From Streptomyces sp. NBC_00335 (GTDB taxonomy: Bacteria; Actinomycetota; Actinomycetes; Streptomycetales; Streptomycetaceae): a stretch of 64,000 nt of DNA. Of the stretch, positions 1 through 8,640 are shown piece by piece; position 1 is the stretch's first letter, and every line of letters starts with the position of its first letter. Below the pieces are notes generated by a model, which had not been told where the DNA came from, did no database searches, and worked only from the letters and a program-made list of their open reading frames with translations. Where the stretch lies: positions 3,162,001 to 3,226,000 of the forward strand of contig NZ_CP108006.1 in assembly GCF_036127095.1 (NCBI RefSeq). Direction: 5' to 3'. A program made the translations under genes and the position numbers.

Positions 1-1759
1 TGCCCGGGTTGTCCCCGACCGACATGACGCGGCCGTCCGGCATCAGGAACGACGCCGAGTGGTACCCCCGCGGGATCGGGTCGGCGGCCAGTCCCGGCTG
101 GTAGGTGTTGGTCACCGGGTCGAAGAACGAGGCCTCGTACACCGGGTCGGCCCGGTCGTGCAGGGCGCCGCCGGTCTCCAGCACCTTGCCGTCCGGCAGC
201 AGCACGGCGGACACGTACATCTTGCCCTCGGCCCCGGTCTGCGGGCGCTTGCCGGCGCCCTGGTCGACCAGGCCCTGCGGCAGGTCCGGGCCGGCCGTGT
301 AGGCCGGGCTCGGCTGCTTCAGGTCGATGATGTCGGTGATCCGGTTCGCGGCCGGGTTGGTCTCGTTGTTGCCGCCGCCGATGGTCAGGACCCGCTGGTC
401 CTGCGCCGGGGGCAGCAGCACGCTCGCCGACTCGTCGCGCTGGTCCTTGTTCCGCAGGCCCGGCACGTCCGTGATGGTGTTGGCGGCGTAGTCGTAGACG
501 GAGGCACCGGTGCCCTGGGTGCCGTTGCCGAAGGTGTGGCTGCCCGAGTAGAAGAGCCGCCCGTCCTGCATCAGGATCATCGACGGGTACAGGCCCCAGT
601 ACGACCAGGTCTGGTTGACCTCGTTCATCGGCAGCCACTTGTTCTGCGCCGCCGAGAACTTCTCCGCGGTCACGTTGCCCGTGGAGTCCTCCTTCAGTCC
701 GCCGAAGGAGATCACGTCACCGTTGCCGAGGATCGTCGCCGACGGGTACCAGTGCCCGCCGTTCATGTCGTTGGTCTTCGTGTACTTCTCGGTCGCCGGA
801 TCGAAGGTGTACGAGTCCTTCAGCCCCTGGTAACCGATCGTGCCGTCGGCCGACGGATAGCCCTTGTTGCCGCTCATCACCAGCACCCGGCCGTCGGACA
901 GCTGCACGTGACCGGAGCAGAACATGTCCACGGGCGTCGGGATCGTCTTGAACGAACCGTTCGCCGGGTCGTAGACGGCGGAGGTGAAGGTGCCCGCGTT
1001 GAACTGGGCGATGTCGTTGCCCGAGCCCGCGATCAGCAGCACCTTGCCGTTCTTCAGCACGACGGCGTGCATGGAGCGCACCGGGTTCTTGGCGGCGATC
1101 ACCTCCCACTTGCCCTTCGCGCACTCCGTGGCCGTGCCCGTGCAGGTGGCCGGCGGCGGAGGTACGGCCACCTCCTCCAGCGCGTAGTCGTCCGTGGTGA
1201 GCGTGCCCACCCCGTAGACGGACAGACCCCACACGATCTTGTCGGTGCCCGGAGGGACCGCCGGCGTACGGACCGACGTGCGCGCCCACGCCGCACTGAC
1301 GGGGGGATTCTGCAGATCGGTCCAGTACTGCCAGCCGGCCGTCGTGTCGTGGCGGAACACCGTCACCGACACGTCCGGGGTGTTCGACTTGTACCAGGCC
1401 GACAGGTCGTACTGGCGGCCCGGTACGACCGTCGGGGCGCAGGTGCCGTTCTCGGTCACCAGGGCCTTGCGGTCGCCGTCCACCCGGCGGGTGAGCGAGA
1501 CCCTCATCGCCTTGGTGCCGGAGTGCGCGCTGGCGACGGTGGTGAAGCTGAAGTCGTTGTCGCCCCAGCCGGATTTCGACCAGCAGGAGGGCATGTCCGA
1601 GCCGGCCGGGCCGGCCGTCTCGAAACCGGGGTTGGTCAGCAGGTTGGGCGGTCCGGCCGTGGCCTGCTGCGGCGCGGTCAGCAGCAGGCCCGCGGTCATC
1701 GCCCCGACGGCCAGCAGAGCGGCCCGCCACCTTGCCCTGCGCCGGATCTTCCACTCCAT
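1..1759 (-). CDS. Secreted galactose-oxidase-like radical copper oxidase, 3' end cut by window edge
   Basis: About 586 residues are visible and the C-terminus lies beyond base 1. The product starts MEWKIRRRARWRAALL, giving a signal peptide (residues ~1-32) for export. Residues ~33-180 look like a carbohydrate-binding beta-sandwich (NLLTNPGFE start). The rest is a kelch-type propeller followed by the start of a DUF1929-like region. The radical-copper residues align with galactose oxidase: the cross-link Cys in MFCSGH (~280), the cross-linked Tyr in WYPSAT (~338), and the Tyr-His copper ligands in RGYHSASF (~566). The Tyr-to-Tyr spacing (~228) matches galactose oxidase (~223). The last copper His would be past the edge. 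It is the fourth gene of a glycosyltransferase operon, 22 bp after the previous stop, which suggests oxidation of a cell-surface glycan, as GlxA does beside CslA. It may be GlxA itself or a paralogue. Confidence 0.88.
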   Translation of the reverse strand, partial: MEWKIRRRARWRAALLAVGAMTAGLLLTAPQQATAGPPNLLTNPGFETAGPAGSDMPSCWSKSGWGDNDFSFTTVASAHSGTKAMRVSLTRRVDGDRKALVTENGTCAPTVVPGRQYDLSAWYKSNTPDVSVTVFRHDTTAGWQYWTDLQNPPVSAAWARTSVRTPAVPPGTDKIVWGLSVYGVGTLTTDDYALEEVAVPPPPATCTGTATECAKGKWEVIAAKNPVRSMHAVVLKNGKVLLIAGSGNDIAQFNAGTFTSAVYDPANGSFKTIPTPVDMFCSGHVQLSDGRVLVMSGNKGYPSADGTIGYQGLKDSYTFDPATEKYTKTNDMNGGHWYPSATILGNGDVISFGGLKEDSTGNVTAEKFSAAQNKWLPMNEVNQTWSYWGLYPSMILMQDGRLFYSGSHTFGNGTQGTGASVYDYAANTITDVPGLRNKDQRDESASVLLPPAQDQRVLTIGGGNNETNPAANRITDIIDLKQPSPAYTAGPDLPQGLVDQGAGKRPQTGAEGKMYVSAVLLPDGKVLETGGALHDRADPVYEASFFDPVTNTYQPGLAADPIPRGYHSASFLMPDGRVMSVGDNPG

Positions 1760-1781
1760 GGGGAGCATCCCTTCGTGCGGC

Positions 1782-2957
1782 TCAACTCGTGCGGGCGGAG
1801 CCCGCCTTGCGCGGGAGGTAGACGAGGGCCTCCGTCGCCGCGAAACGCAGGACGAAGGTGACGACCAGCGCGAGCGCGGTCGCGGACAGGACGCCGAAGC
1901 CCCAGGTGCCGACGAACACCGCGATCAGCGGGATCCGCAGCAGCAGATCGGCATTGGCCAGCAGGGTGAAGCGCCCGAACCGGTCGGCCCAGTGCCGGTG
2001 GCGGCGCCGGTCGCGGAACAGCAGGGTCTCGATGAGGAGGAAGTTCCACAGCACCCCGGCCTGGTTCGCCACCACCTCGGCGAGCAGGTAGTTCATCCCG
2101 GTGTGCGTGAGCATCCACAGCGCGGCCAGGTTCGGGACGAAGCCGGAGAGCCCGACCAGCCCGAAGCCGATCATGCGGGCCAGCGGGGTCGCGGACCGCA
2201 GCGAGGCGAGATGGGTCAGGAAGCGCAGGCCCTCACGGGCGGTGGACTTCGACTCCCCCGAAAATCGGTCCTGGAAGACGAAGGGCACCTCGGCCACCCG
2301 AGCCGGCCGGCAGCGCACGGCCAGCTCCAGCAGGATCTTGTAGCCCAGCGGCTTCAGCGCCTCCTGGGTGACGGCCGAGCGGCGCATCGCGAAGAACCCG
2401 CTCATCGGATCGCTGATCCCGCGCAGGGCCCGCGGGAAGAGCCCCTTGGTCAGCCAGGTCGCTCCGCGCGAGACGGCGATCCGGTAACTCCCGGCGAGCC
2501 CGGCCCGGCTGCCCCCGGCGATGTACCGGGAGGCCACGACCAGGTCGGCGCCGGTGCGCTCCCCCTCCCCGACGAGCTCGGGGACCAGGTGGGGCGGATG
2601 CTGGAGGTCGGCGTCCATGACGACGATCCAGTCCGTGTCCGCCCGCGCGATCCCCGCCACGACCGCCCCGCCGAGCCCGCCGTCCAGGCTCTCGCGGTGC
2701 AGGACCGCCACCGGGAAGGCGCACTCCAGGGCGGCCTTCTCGATGACGGCCGGGGTGTCGTCCGTGGAGTCGTCGACGAACAGCACCGAGCAGGGCAGGT
2801 GCGCGGGCAGCGCGGCGGCCAGCCTGCGCAGCAACTCCGCCACGTTTCCGGCCTCGTTGAAGGTCGGGACGATGAGGGTGACACTGCCGGGGGCGGGCGC
2901 CTCGACGGCGGCCTCCGGTAGGGGCGGGGCATGCGGGGACCACAGGTCTTCGCTCAT
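1782..2957 (-). CDS. Polyprenyl-phosphate sugar synthase-like GT2 fused to a GtrA membrane domain
   Basis: 391 residues. The N-terminal two thirds is a GT2 domain of the dolichol/polyprenol-phosphate mannose synthase type: VPTFNEAGNV at ~30, the metal-binding DADLQHPP at ~115, SDPMSGFFAMRR and GYKILLELAVR further on. The C-terminal ~120 residues are a GtrA-like four-helix membrane domain (FGLVGLSGFVPNLAALW, then helices to the end). Such fusions load a sugar onto a polyprenyl phosphate and help flip or present it for an integral-membrane transferase. That partner is the GT39-like protein encoded just upstream, only 6 bp away. The gene ends 22 bp before the galactose-oxidase-like gene, so all are likely one transcript. 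The sugar is not known from sequence. Confidence 0.9.
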   Translation of the reverse strand: MSEDLWSPHAPPLPEAAVEAPAPGSVTLIVPTFNEAGNVAELLRRLAAALPAHLPCSVLFVDDSTDDTPAVIEKAALECAFPVAVLHRESLDGGLGGAVVAGIARADTDWIVVMDADLQHPPHLVPELVGEGERTGADLVVASRYIAGGSRAGLAGSYRIAVSRGATWLTKGLFPRALRGISDPMSGFFAMRRSAVTQEALKPLGYKILLELAVRCRPARVAEVPFVFQDRFSGESKSTAREGLRFLTHLASLRSATPLARMIGFGLVGLSGFVPNLAALWMLTHTGMNYLLAEVVANQAGVLWNFLLIETLLFRDRRRHRHWADRFGRFTLLANADLLLRIPLIAVFVGTWGFGVLSATALALVVTFVLRFAATEALVYLPRKAGSARTS

Positions 2958-2963
2958 GCCGGA

Positions 2964-4721
2964 TCAACTCCCGTTGACGGTGGGGTCCGTGGGGCCGGTA
3001 CGGTCCGCGGTGTCCGTGGTGCCCGTGGTGCCCGTGGTGTCCGTGCGCCGGATCTCGATGCGGTCCTCACCCGTACCGAAGACGGCGACCGCCGTCGAAT
3101 GCTCCAACGCCGCCTTCACGTTCGGCAGTTGCGCCGCGTCGCGCCGGACGGTGGGCGAGGAGACCACGTAGTCGATGTCCCGCCAGCCGCCCGGCAGGGT
3201 CTTGGTGACCGCCGGGTCCAGGTCGGCCTTGTAGAACCAGATGGCCCCGAGCCCCGGGTCGAACCCGTGGTGCACGGCGTCCAGCCACAGCGCGTCGTCG
3301 ACCAGCACCCGGGTCGTGGCCGGCTCGCTCACCTCGCGCCCGAGCCAGGCCGCGGCCTGCCGGTACGGGGCGTTCGCGTCGACCGTCAGCGCCGTCCGGT
3401 TGCCGTCGTACCAGCGCGGGACGAGGTACACGAGGGCCGAGGCGGCCAGGACGCCGATCAGCGCCCACCGCCCGTAGGCCAGGGCCCGCCGCTCCCCCGG
3501 CGCGCGGCGGCGGCGCAGCACGGCGTGGGTGACGCTGGCCGCGCCCCCGGCGAGGACCAGCGCCAGGAACGGCAGCGCCTGGATCACGTACATCGCCGGG
3601 AGGTAGCCGGAGGGCCGCAGGGCGACGAGGGCGAGGATGACCACGGCCAGCGCCGGGCCCGCGAGCGCCCGCGCCGTGACCGACCAGCGGATGGTGACGA
3701 GGAGCAGGACCGCGCCGGCCAGACCGCCGAGCGGCAGCACCGTGTCGTAGTACAGCCAGGACTCGAAGACCCCGTGCGAGCCGGAGCCGGGGTCCAGGAT
3801 GAAGCCGGAACCGGCCCGGCCCATCTGGTAGACGATCCCGCCGATGAGCGAGACGTGGCCGGAGCCGGGCAGCAGCTCCGCGTTGAGCAGCGCGTACAGG
3901 GGATACGTCACCCCGATGAGCACACAGGCGGTGACCGCGCCGGTGACGGCGAACTTGCGGGTGTCCCGGTGGCTGTGGCGCCACATGGTCACCAGCAGCG
4001 CCGGGAGCACCACCAGCATCGTCTCCTTGGTCAGCACGGCGGTGGCGGCCGCCAGTCCGGAGGCGAAGTGGTGCCACAGGTGACGGCTGGGGGACGCGGC
4101 GAGGCAGAAGGCCAGCAGCATCCACATCACGGCGATGTTGTCGAGGAAGATCTCCCGCTGCAGCACCACCGAGAGCGGGGAGAGCCCGAACAGGCCCATG
4201 GCCAGACCCGCCGCCCAGCGCGGCAGCCAGAGCCGGCGCGCGAGCACGTACAGCAGGACCGCGCTGGCGGCGGAGACCGCGAGCATCGAGAACCGCATCG
4301 GTGCGACGGTCATCGAGTCGGGCACGAACAGCGACGGCAGGTAGGTCAGGCCCGCTATCTGGATCCAGCCGAGCGGGGGGTGGTCGTACCAATAGGTGTA
4401 GTGGGCCAGCCCCTTGCCCTGCTGGACGGCCCAGGCCTGCGCGAGGTAGGTGCCCTCGTCGTCGCTGAGGGTCGGGAAGTTGGTGATGTTCCAGCCCTGG
4501 ACCAGCAGGATCGCGAGCAGCAGCGCCCCGCACAGCAGCAGATCGGGGCGCGAGGAACGGAACCGGACGAGCGGCCGGGCGGGCGCGGGCGGGCGGACCC
4601 CGAGCCCGCCGCTGCGCTGGCGCGGGATGCGGGCGGCCCCGGTGGAGGCGTCGACAGCGGCGTCGGTGGTGGTGGCGGCACCGGGCTGGGGATCAGTGGC
4701 CGTGGGCAGAGTGGTGGTCAC
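2964..4721 (-). CDS. Integral-membrane glycosyltransferase, GT39/ArnT-like
   Basis: 585 residues with about ten to twelve hydrophobic helices after a ~55-residue cytoplasmic tail. The first extracellular loop has the family's acidic motif (LSDDEGTYLAQAW) and then YDHPPLGWIQ, as in polyprenyl-phosphate-sugar-dependent transferases of the PMT/ArnT clan, where the Asp/Glu pair acts in catalysis. It should move a sugar from a lipid carrier to an extracytoplasmic acceptor, and the GT2-GtrA gene downstream would supply that donor. Its start overlaps the stop of the upstream glycosyltransferase by ATGA, so translation is coupled. The C-terminal tail is a low-complexity Thr/Gly/Asp run coded by imperfect GTG-CCC repeats at about 3005-3045. 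The acceptor is unknown. Confidence 0.87.
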   Translation of the reverse strand: MTTTLPTATDPQPGAATTTDAAVDASTGAARIPRQRSGGLGVRPPAPARPLVRFRSSRPDLLLCGALLLAILLVQGWNITNFPTLSDDEGTYLAQAWAVQQGKGLAHYTYWYDHPPLGWIQIAGLTYLPSLFVPDSMTVAPMRFSMLAVSAASAVLLYVLARRLWLPRWAAGLAMGLFGLSPLSVVLQREIFLDNIAVMWMLLAFCLAASPSRHLWHHFASGLAAATAVLTKETMLVVLPALLVTMWRHSHRDTRKFAVTGAVTACVLIGVTYPLYALLNAELLPGSGHVSLIGGIVYQMGRAGSGFILDPGSGSHGVFESWLYYDTVLPLGGLAGAVLLLVTIRWSVTARALAGPALAVVILALVALRPSGYLPAMYVIQALPFLALVLAGGAASVTHAVLRRRRAPGERRALAYGRWALIGVLAASALVYLVPRWYDGNRTALTVDANAPYRQAAAWLGREVSEPATTRVLVDDALWLDAVHHGFDPGLGAIWFYKADLDPAVTKTLPGGWRDIDYVVSSPTVRRDAAQLPNVKAALEHSTAVAVFGTGEDRIEIRRTDTTGTTGTTDTADRTGPTDPTVNGS

Positions 4722-6106
4722 CGGGGGCTGTCCTCTCGGGTGAGGGTGCTCGGGGCGCCGGCACTGCTACGGATGCCGGGCGTGCTCGGGGCTCCGGACG
4801 CGCTCGCGGACGCGGACGCGGACGCGGTCACCGAAGCGGACGCGGACGCCGAGGCGAGGTGGGCTCCGGTGTGGCTGGTGAGCTCCCACTCGTTGCGTCC
4901 GCGCTGCTCGCGCCAGACCGCGCGGATCGCGGCGCCGGCCAGCATCACCTGGTAGAACGGGCCGCCGACCACGAGCTTGACGTAGTGCGTGAAGCGCACC
5001 CGCAGCCCGTACTGGCGGCCGAAGTCGTGCAGGCCGACCACTTCGAAGACGAAGGTCACCATCGCGGTGATCATCGGCAGGAAGGTGACGATCGCGACGC
5101 CGACGGGCACGTCGAGGAAGACGGCCACGGCGAAGTTCACCGGGATCACGACCCCGGAGGTGGCCTGCATGAACGGGGTCATCAGCGTGTAGCGGGCCAG
5201 CCAGCGCTGGCCGCGGCCGGGCAGCTGCTGCCAGTCCTTCTTGCGGTACACCTGGAGGAAGCCCTGGTTCCAGCGGGTGCGCTGCTTGAGCAGACTGACC
5301 AGGGAACCCGGGGTCTCCTCGCGGGTCACCATGTCGGAGTCGTAGGCGACGACCACCTTCTTGCCGACGGAGGACAGCCGTACGCCCAGGTCACAGTCCT
5401 CGGCGAGGCAGTTCGGATCCCAGCCGCCGGCCTCGCGCAGCACCTCGGTGCGCACGAAGACGGTGTTGCCGCCGAGCGGGATGAAGCCCTTCTCGGCGTG
5501 CAGGTGCAGCCGGGAGCGGAACCAGAAGAAGTACTCCAGGCAGTTGCGCAGGCTGTACCAGCTGGAGTGGAAGTTGATGAGCTGGACCCCGCCCTGGACC
5601 ACATCGGCCTCGGTGGCGCGGAAGGCGTGGTCCACGTGGGACAGCAGCTCGGGATGGACCTGGTCCTCGGCGTCGAAGACCCCGACGATGTCGCCCCGGC
5701 AGTGCGGGAGGGCGGTGTTGAGGGCCTTCGGCTTGTTCTTGACCTCGTGGTGGTCGGTGATGACGCGTACGAGACCGGGCGCGCGGGCGGCCGCACGTTC
5801 GGCCACCTCCGCGGTCCCGGGGTCGTCGTGGCCGACGATCACGATGATCTCGTAGTCGCGGTGGCTCGACTCCAGGAGCCGCTCGATGGTGTGCTCCAGG
5901 ACCGCCTGCTCGTGGCGGGCGGGCAGCAGCAGCGAGAAGGCCAGCCGGCCGCCGCCGTCGGGGCGGTCGAAACGGGTCGAGGCGAGCGTCTCGGGCGTCC
6001 GCCAGGCGTGCATCTGCCACCAGAGCGTGAACGCCGCCATCCAGAAGAGCGCGAGCGAAACGACACAAATGAACACGGATATGAACAAAGCGTCCCCCAC
6101 AGACAT
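4718..6106 (-). CDS. Processive-type membrane GT2 glycosyltransferase with Ala-Ser-rich tail
   Basis: About 462 residues from the ATG at 6106. The frame stays open to 6211, but the extra 35 residues are Arg/Gly-rich and lack the helix that should begin the protein. It has an N-terminal membrane helix, a cytosolic GT2 domain with LLPARHEQ, the DAED metal site, EDCDLG catalytic acid region and QRTRWNQG (the Q-x-x-R-W motif of cellulose- and hyaluronan-synthase relatives), then three or four C-terminal helices. This is the CslA-like architecture of enzymes that polymerise and export a glycan. It is first in the operon. The C-terminus has a striking Ala-Ser dipeptide run (~4800-4850) coded by a repeated hexamer. 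The sugar polymer is unknown. Confidence 0.87.
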   Translation of the reverse strand: MSVGDALFISVFICVVSLALFWMAAFTLWWQMHAWRTPETLASTRFDRPDGGGRLAFSLLLPARHEQAVLEHTIERLLESSHRDYEIIVIVGHDDPGTAEVAERAAARAPGLVRVITDHHEVKNKPKALNTALPHCRGDIVGVFDAEDQVHPELLSHVDHAFRATEADVVQGGVQLINFHSSWYSLRNCLEYFFWFRSRLHLHAEKGFIPLGGNTVFVRTEVLREAGGWDPNCLAEDCDLGVRLSSVGKKVVVAYDSDMVTREETPGSLVSLLKQRTRWNQGFLQVYRKKDWQQLPGRGQRWLARYTLMTPFMQATSGVVIPVNFAVAVFLDVPVGVAIVTFLPMITAMVTFVFEVVGLHDFGRQYGLRVRFTHYVKLVVGGPFYQVMLAGAAIRAVWREQRGRNEWELTSHTGAHLASASASASVTASASASASASGAPSTPGIRSSAGAPSTLTREDSPR

Positions 6107-6250
6107 GCCGCAACCCCAAGCGGCGATTCCCCAACCCCCCGAGGGCGGACGCGCGGCAGGCTCCCCAGCCCGCCGCCCTCGCCCCGCCCCCGATTCCCCC
6201 CGCGTGCGCAACCCCCGGTGCGCGCTCCCCGGCGCCCGAGGGCGCTGTCA

Positions 6251-6277
6251 GTGACTGATCGGTGACTCCGAAGTCAC
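6251..6277. promoter_or_regulatory. GTGAC-N6-GTGAC direct repeat plus overlapping inverted repeat upstream of the glycan operon
   Basis: GTGAC at 6251-6255 and 6262-6266 are separated by exactly 6 bases, the form of the AfsQ1 (and related MtrA/GlnR) recognition element. The second copy is also the left arm of an inverted repeat, GTGACT (6262-6267) with AGTCAC (6272-6277). It lies ~145 bp upstream of the first glycosyltransferase start. The same arrangement occurs at 61415-61430 before sigQ. Function here is inferred from the motif only. I could not place a convincing -10/-35 pair in 6107-6377. Confidence 0.5.
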
Positions 6278-6377
6278 GAGACTAGGCAGCGCAGATGACG
6301 CGTAGGCGCTATCCAGATAAAAATCACGTTGCCGAAGTGACCTTCAGGCAACCGGAATTGACGCTACTCCACTACTT

Positions 6378-8432
6378 TCAGGGACGAACCGTCCCCAACT
6401 GCTCCGCCAGCTCGACCGGATCGGTCGTAGGCCGCGCGCAGACGAAATGTCGACACACATACGCCGTGGGGAGCTCGTGCATGAGCGCGCGCTCGGCCAG
6501 AAGGGGGAACTCCCCGCCACTGCCGTCCGCCGCCCCCGGCAGACCCGTCGCCACGACCGCACCGGGAGCCGTCCCCAGCAACGCGACCCGGTGCAGCTCG
6601 GCCCGCGCCGGATCCTCCGGATGCCCAACCACCGCGACCTCCCGCGGCCCGTCGACCAGCGCCTCGGCGACCGCCAGCCCGTGCCCGATGAAACGCGGAG
6701 CGCGCGGCCCGAGCGCGTGCACCACGGCGAGCGCCCGCTCGGCCGCCGTACGGTGCGCCTGCGAACCGGTGTGCGCGGCGTACGAGAGCAGCGCGCCGGC
6801 GGCGGCGGTCCAGCCGGAGGGAGCCGCGGTGTCGGTCGGGTCCTGCGGCCGCCTGATCAGCTGCTCCGCGTCATGCGCGGTGTCGTACAGCGAGCCGTCC
6901 TCGGCGGTGAACCGGGCCAGCACCAGGTCCACGAGGAACCCGGCGAACTCCAGCCAGACCCCTTCCCCGGTGACGGCCCCCAGCGCCAGGAACCCCTCGG
7001 CGACGTCCCCGTAGTCCTCCAGCACCCCGGCGTTGACCCCGACGCGCCCGTCCTTGCTGGTCCGCGCGAGCCGCGCCATCCCGTCCATGTGCACCCGCAC
7101 GAGGAGGTCGGCGGCCTCCGTGGCCCGCTCGACCAGATCGGGCCGGTCGAAGAAGGCCCCGCACTCGGCGAGGGCCGCGATGGCCAGCCCGTTCCACGCG
7201 GCGACGATCTTGTCGTCCCGGCCGGGCGCGGGCCGCGCCTGCCGCGCGGCGAGCAGCCGCTCCTTGAAACCGGCGATCCGGTCGTCACCGATGTCCGGCC
7301 CCTGCGCCGGCAGTTGGAGCACGGACATCCCGTGCTCGAAGGTCCCCTCCTCGGTCACCCCGAAACAGGCGGCGGCCAGCTCCCCGTCCTCCTCCCCCAG
7401 CACCTCGCGCAACTGGGCGGGAGTCCAGGCGTAGTAGACCCCCTCCACGTGCTTCCCGGTCTCCGGGTCCTCGCTGTCGGCGTCCAGCGCGGAGGCGAAG
7501 CCGCCCTCATGGGTGCGCAGTTCGCGGACCATGAAATCGGCGGTCTCCAGCGCGACCCGGCGTGCGAGCTCGTCGCCGGTGGTGCGCCACAGGTGGGCGT
7601 AGACCCGGCAGAGCAGCGCATTGTCGTAGAGCATCTTCTCGAAGTGCGGCACGACCCACTCCCGGTCCACGGAGTACCGCGCGAACCCGCCCCCGAGCTG
7701 GTCGTAGATCCCGCCGCGCGCCATGGCCTCACACGTATCGGCCGCCATCTCCAGCGCCCCCTCGGACCCGGTCCGGGCGTGGTGGCGCAGCAGGAACTCC
7801 AACACCATGGACGGCGGGAACTTCGGCGCCCCGCCGAAGCCGCCGCGCGCAGCGTCGTACTCCCGCACCAGCCCGAGCAGCGCCTGCGCGAGCTCCTCGG
7901 GCCCGGGGGTGCCCGCCTTCCCGTAGTCGAGCTGCCGCCCCGCGAGGTCCCGTACGATCCGCTGCGCGACCTCCGCCACCTCCTCGGGCCGCCCCACCCA
8001 CGCGGTGCGCACGCCTTCGAGCACCTGCATGAAGGAGGGCATCCCGTGCCGGGGCTCGGGCGGGAAGTAGGTCCCGAAGTAGAAGGGCTCGGCGTCGGGG
8101 GTGAGGAACACGGTCATGGGCCAGCCGCCCTGCCCGGTGGCGGCCTGCACGGCTTCCATGTAGACGGCGTCGATGTCGGGACGCTCTTCGCGGTCGACCT
8201 TGACGTTGACGAAGTGCTCGTTGAGATAGACGGCCGTCAGCTCGTCCTCGAAGGATTCGTTGGCCATGACATGACACCAATGGCAGCTCGAATATCCGAC
8301 GCTGAGCATCACCGGCACCCCGCGCTCCCGCGCCTCCGCGAAGGCCTCCGGGGACCAGGGCCACCAGTCGACGGGGTTGTCGGCGTGTTGGAGCAGGTAC
8401 GGGGAGGTCTCGTTCGCGAGGCGGTTCGACAT
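6378..8432 (-). CDS. Thioredoxin-domain protein, DUF255/YyaL (SPATA20-like) family
   Basis: 684 residues from the ATG at 8432, which gives the family's canonical beginning [20 protein letters not shown]. An in-frame codon at 8477 would add 15 atypical residues. Residues ~1-160 are a thioredoxin-like DUF255 domain with the SCHWCH dithiol motif and [12 protein letters not shown]. The remainder is an alpha/alpha-toroid region resembling N-acylglucosamine 2-epimerase or six-hairpin glycosidases ([35 protein letters not shown]). Members are widespread and poorly characterised, so a redox or carbohydrate-related role is inference. No close Shine-Dalgarno is visible. The product is complete and shows no damage. 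It lies directly downstream of tnpB element 1, with which it shares orientation. Confidence 0.9.
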   Translation of the reverse strand: MSNRLANETSPYLLQHADNPVDWWPWSPEAFAEARERGVPVMLSVGYSSCHWCHVMANESFEDELTAVYLNEHFVNVKVDREERPDIDAVYMEAVQAATGQGGWPMTVFLTPDAEPFYFGTYFPPEPRHGMPSFMQVLEGVRTAWVGRPEEVAEVAQRIVRDLAGRQLDYGKAGTPGPEELAQALLGLVREYDAARGGFGGAPKFPPSMVLEFLLRHHARTGSEGALEMAADTCEAMARGGIYDQLGGGFARYSVDREWVVPHFEKMLYDNALLCRVYAHLWRTTGDELARRVALETADFMVRELRTHEGGFASALDADSEDPETGKHVEGVYYAWTPAQLREVLGEEDGELAAACFGVTEEGTFEHGMSVLQLPAQGPDIGDDRIAGFKERLLAARQARPAPGRDDKIVAAWNGLAIAALAECGAFFDRPDLVERATEAADLLVRVHMDGMARLARTSKDGRVGVNAGVLEDYGDVAEGFLALGAVTGEGVWLEFAGFLVDLVLARFTAEDGSLYDTAHDAEQLIRRPQDPTDTAAPSGWTAAAGALLSYAAHTGSQAHRTAAERALAVVHALGPRAPRFIGHGLAVAEALVDGPREVAVVGHPEDPARAELHRVALLGTAPGAVVATGLPGAADGSGGEFPLLAERALMHELPTAYVCRHFVCARPTTDPVELAEQLGTVRP

Positions 8433-8536
8433 GGGGCCAAATCTATGCGCAGCAAGTCCACCCATGCGACCTGCCACGTCGCTCGCGCAGTTCGGCCGCC
8501 CCAGCCCACAACCGCCGCGACCGGTACGGCCCCGTC

Positions 8537-8640
8537 ATCACGAAGTGCTCGTTCATTTGACGTGCACCTTGGCCCGCGGGCCAAGGACTCCTGCCACGGC
8601 CACAGGACCGTCTCGGAGGCTTCCTGCTTCATCGCGCTGC
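8537..8640 (-). ncRNA. Putative omega-RNA (guide RNA) of tnpB element 1
   Basis: Read on the minus strand, the 3' end of tnpB contains TGAAGCAGGAAGCC, a block shared in similar form by all four elements here. It then has a perfect 20-bp palindrome (8567-8586) and ends in GTCAA. TnpB guide RNAs overlap the tnpB 3' end and continue into the flank, so the guide would be ATGAACGAGCACTTCGTGAT (8556 down to 8537). Exact 5' end unknown. Confidence 0.45.

Noticed and set aside
59..1861. 600-codon open frame on the + strand
   Set aside because: Antisense to the galactose-oxidase-like gene. Its product is Arg/Gly/Val-rich without domains, while the minus strand encodes recognisable catalytic motifs.
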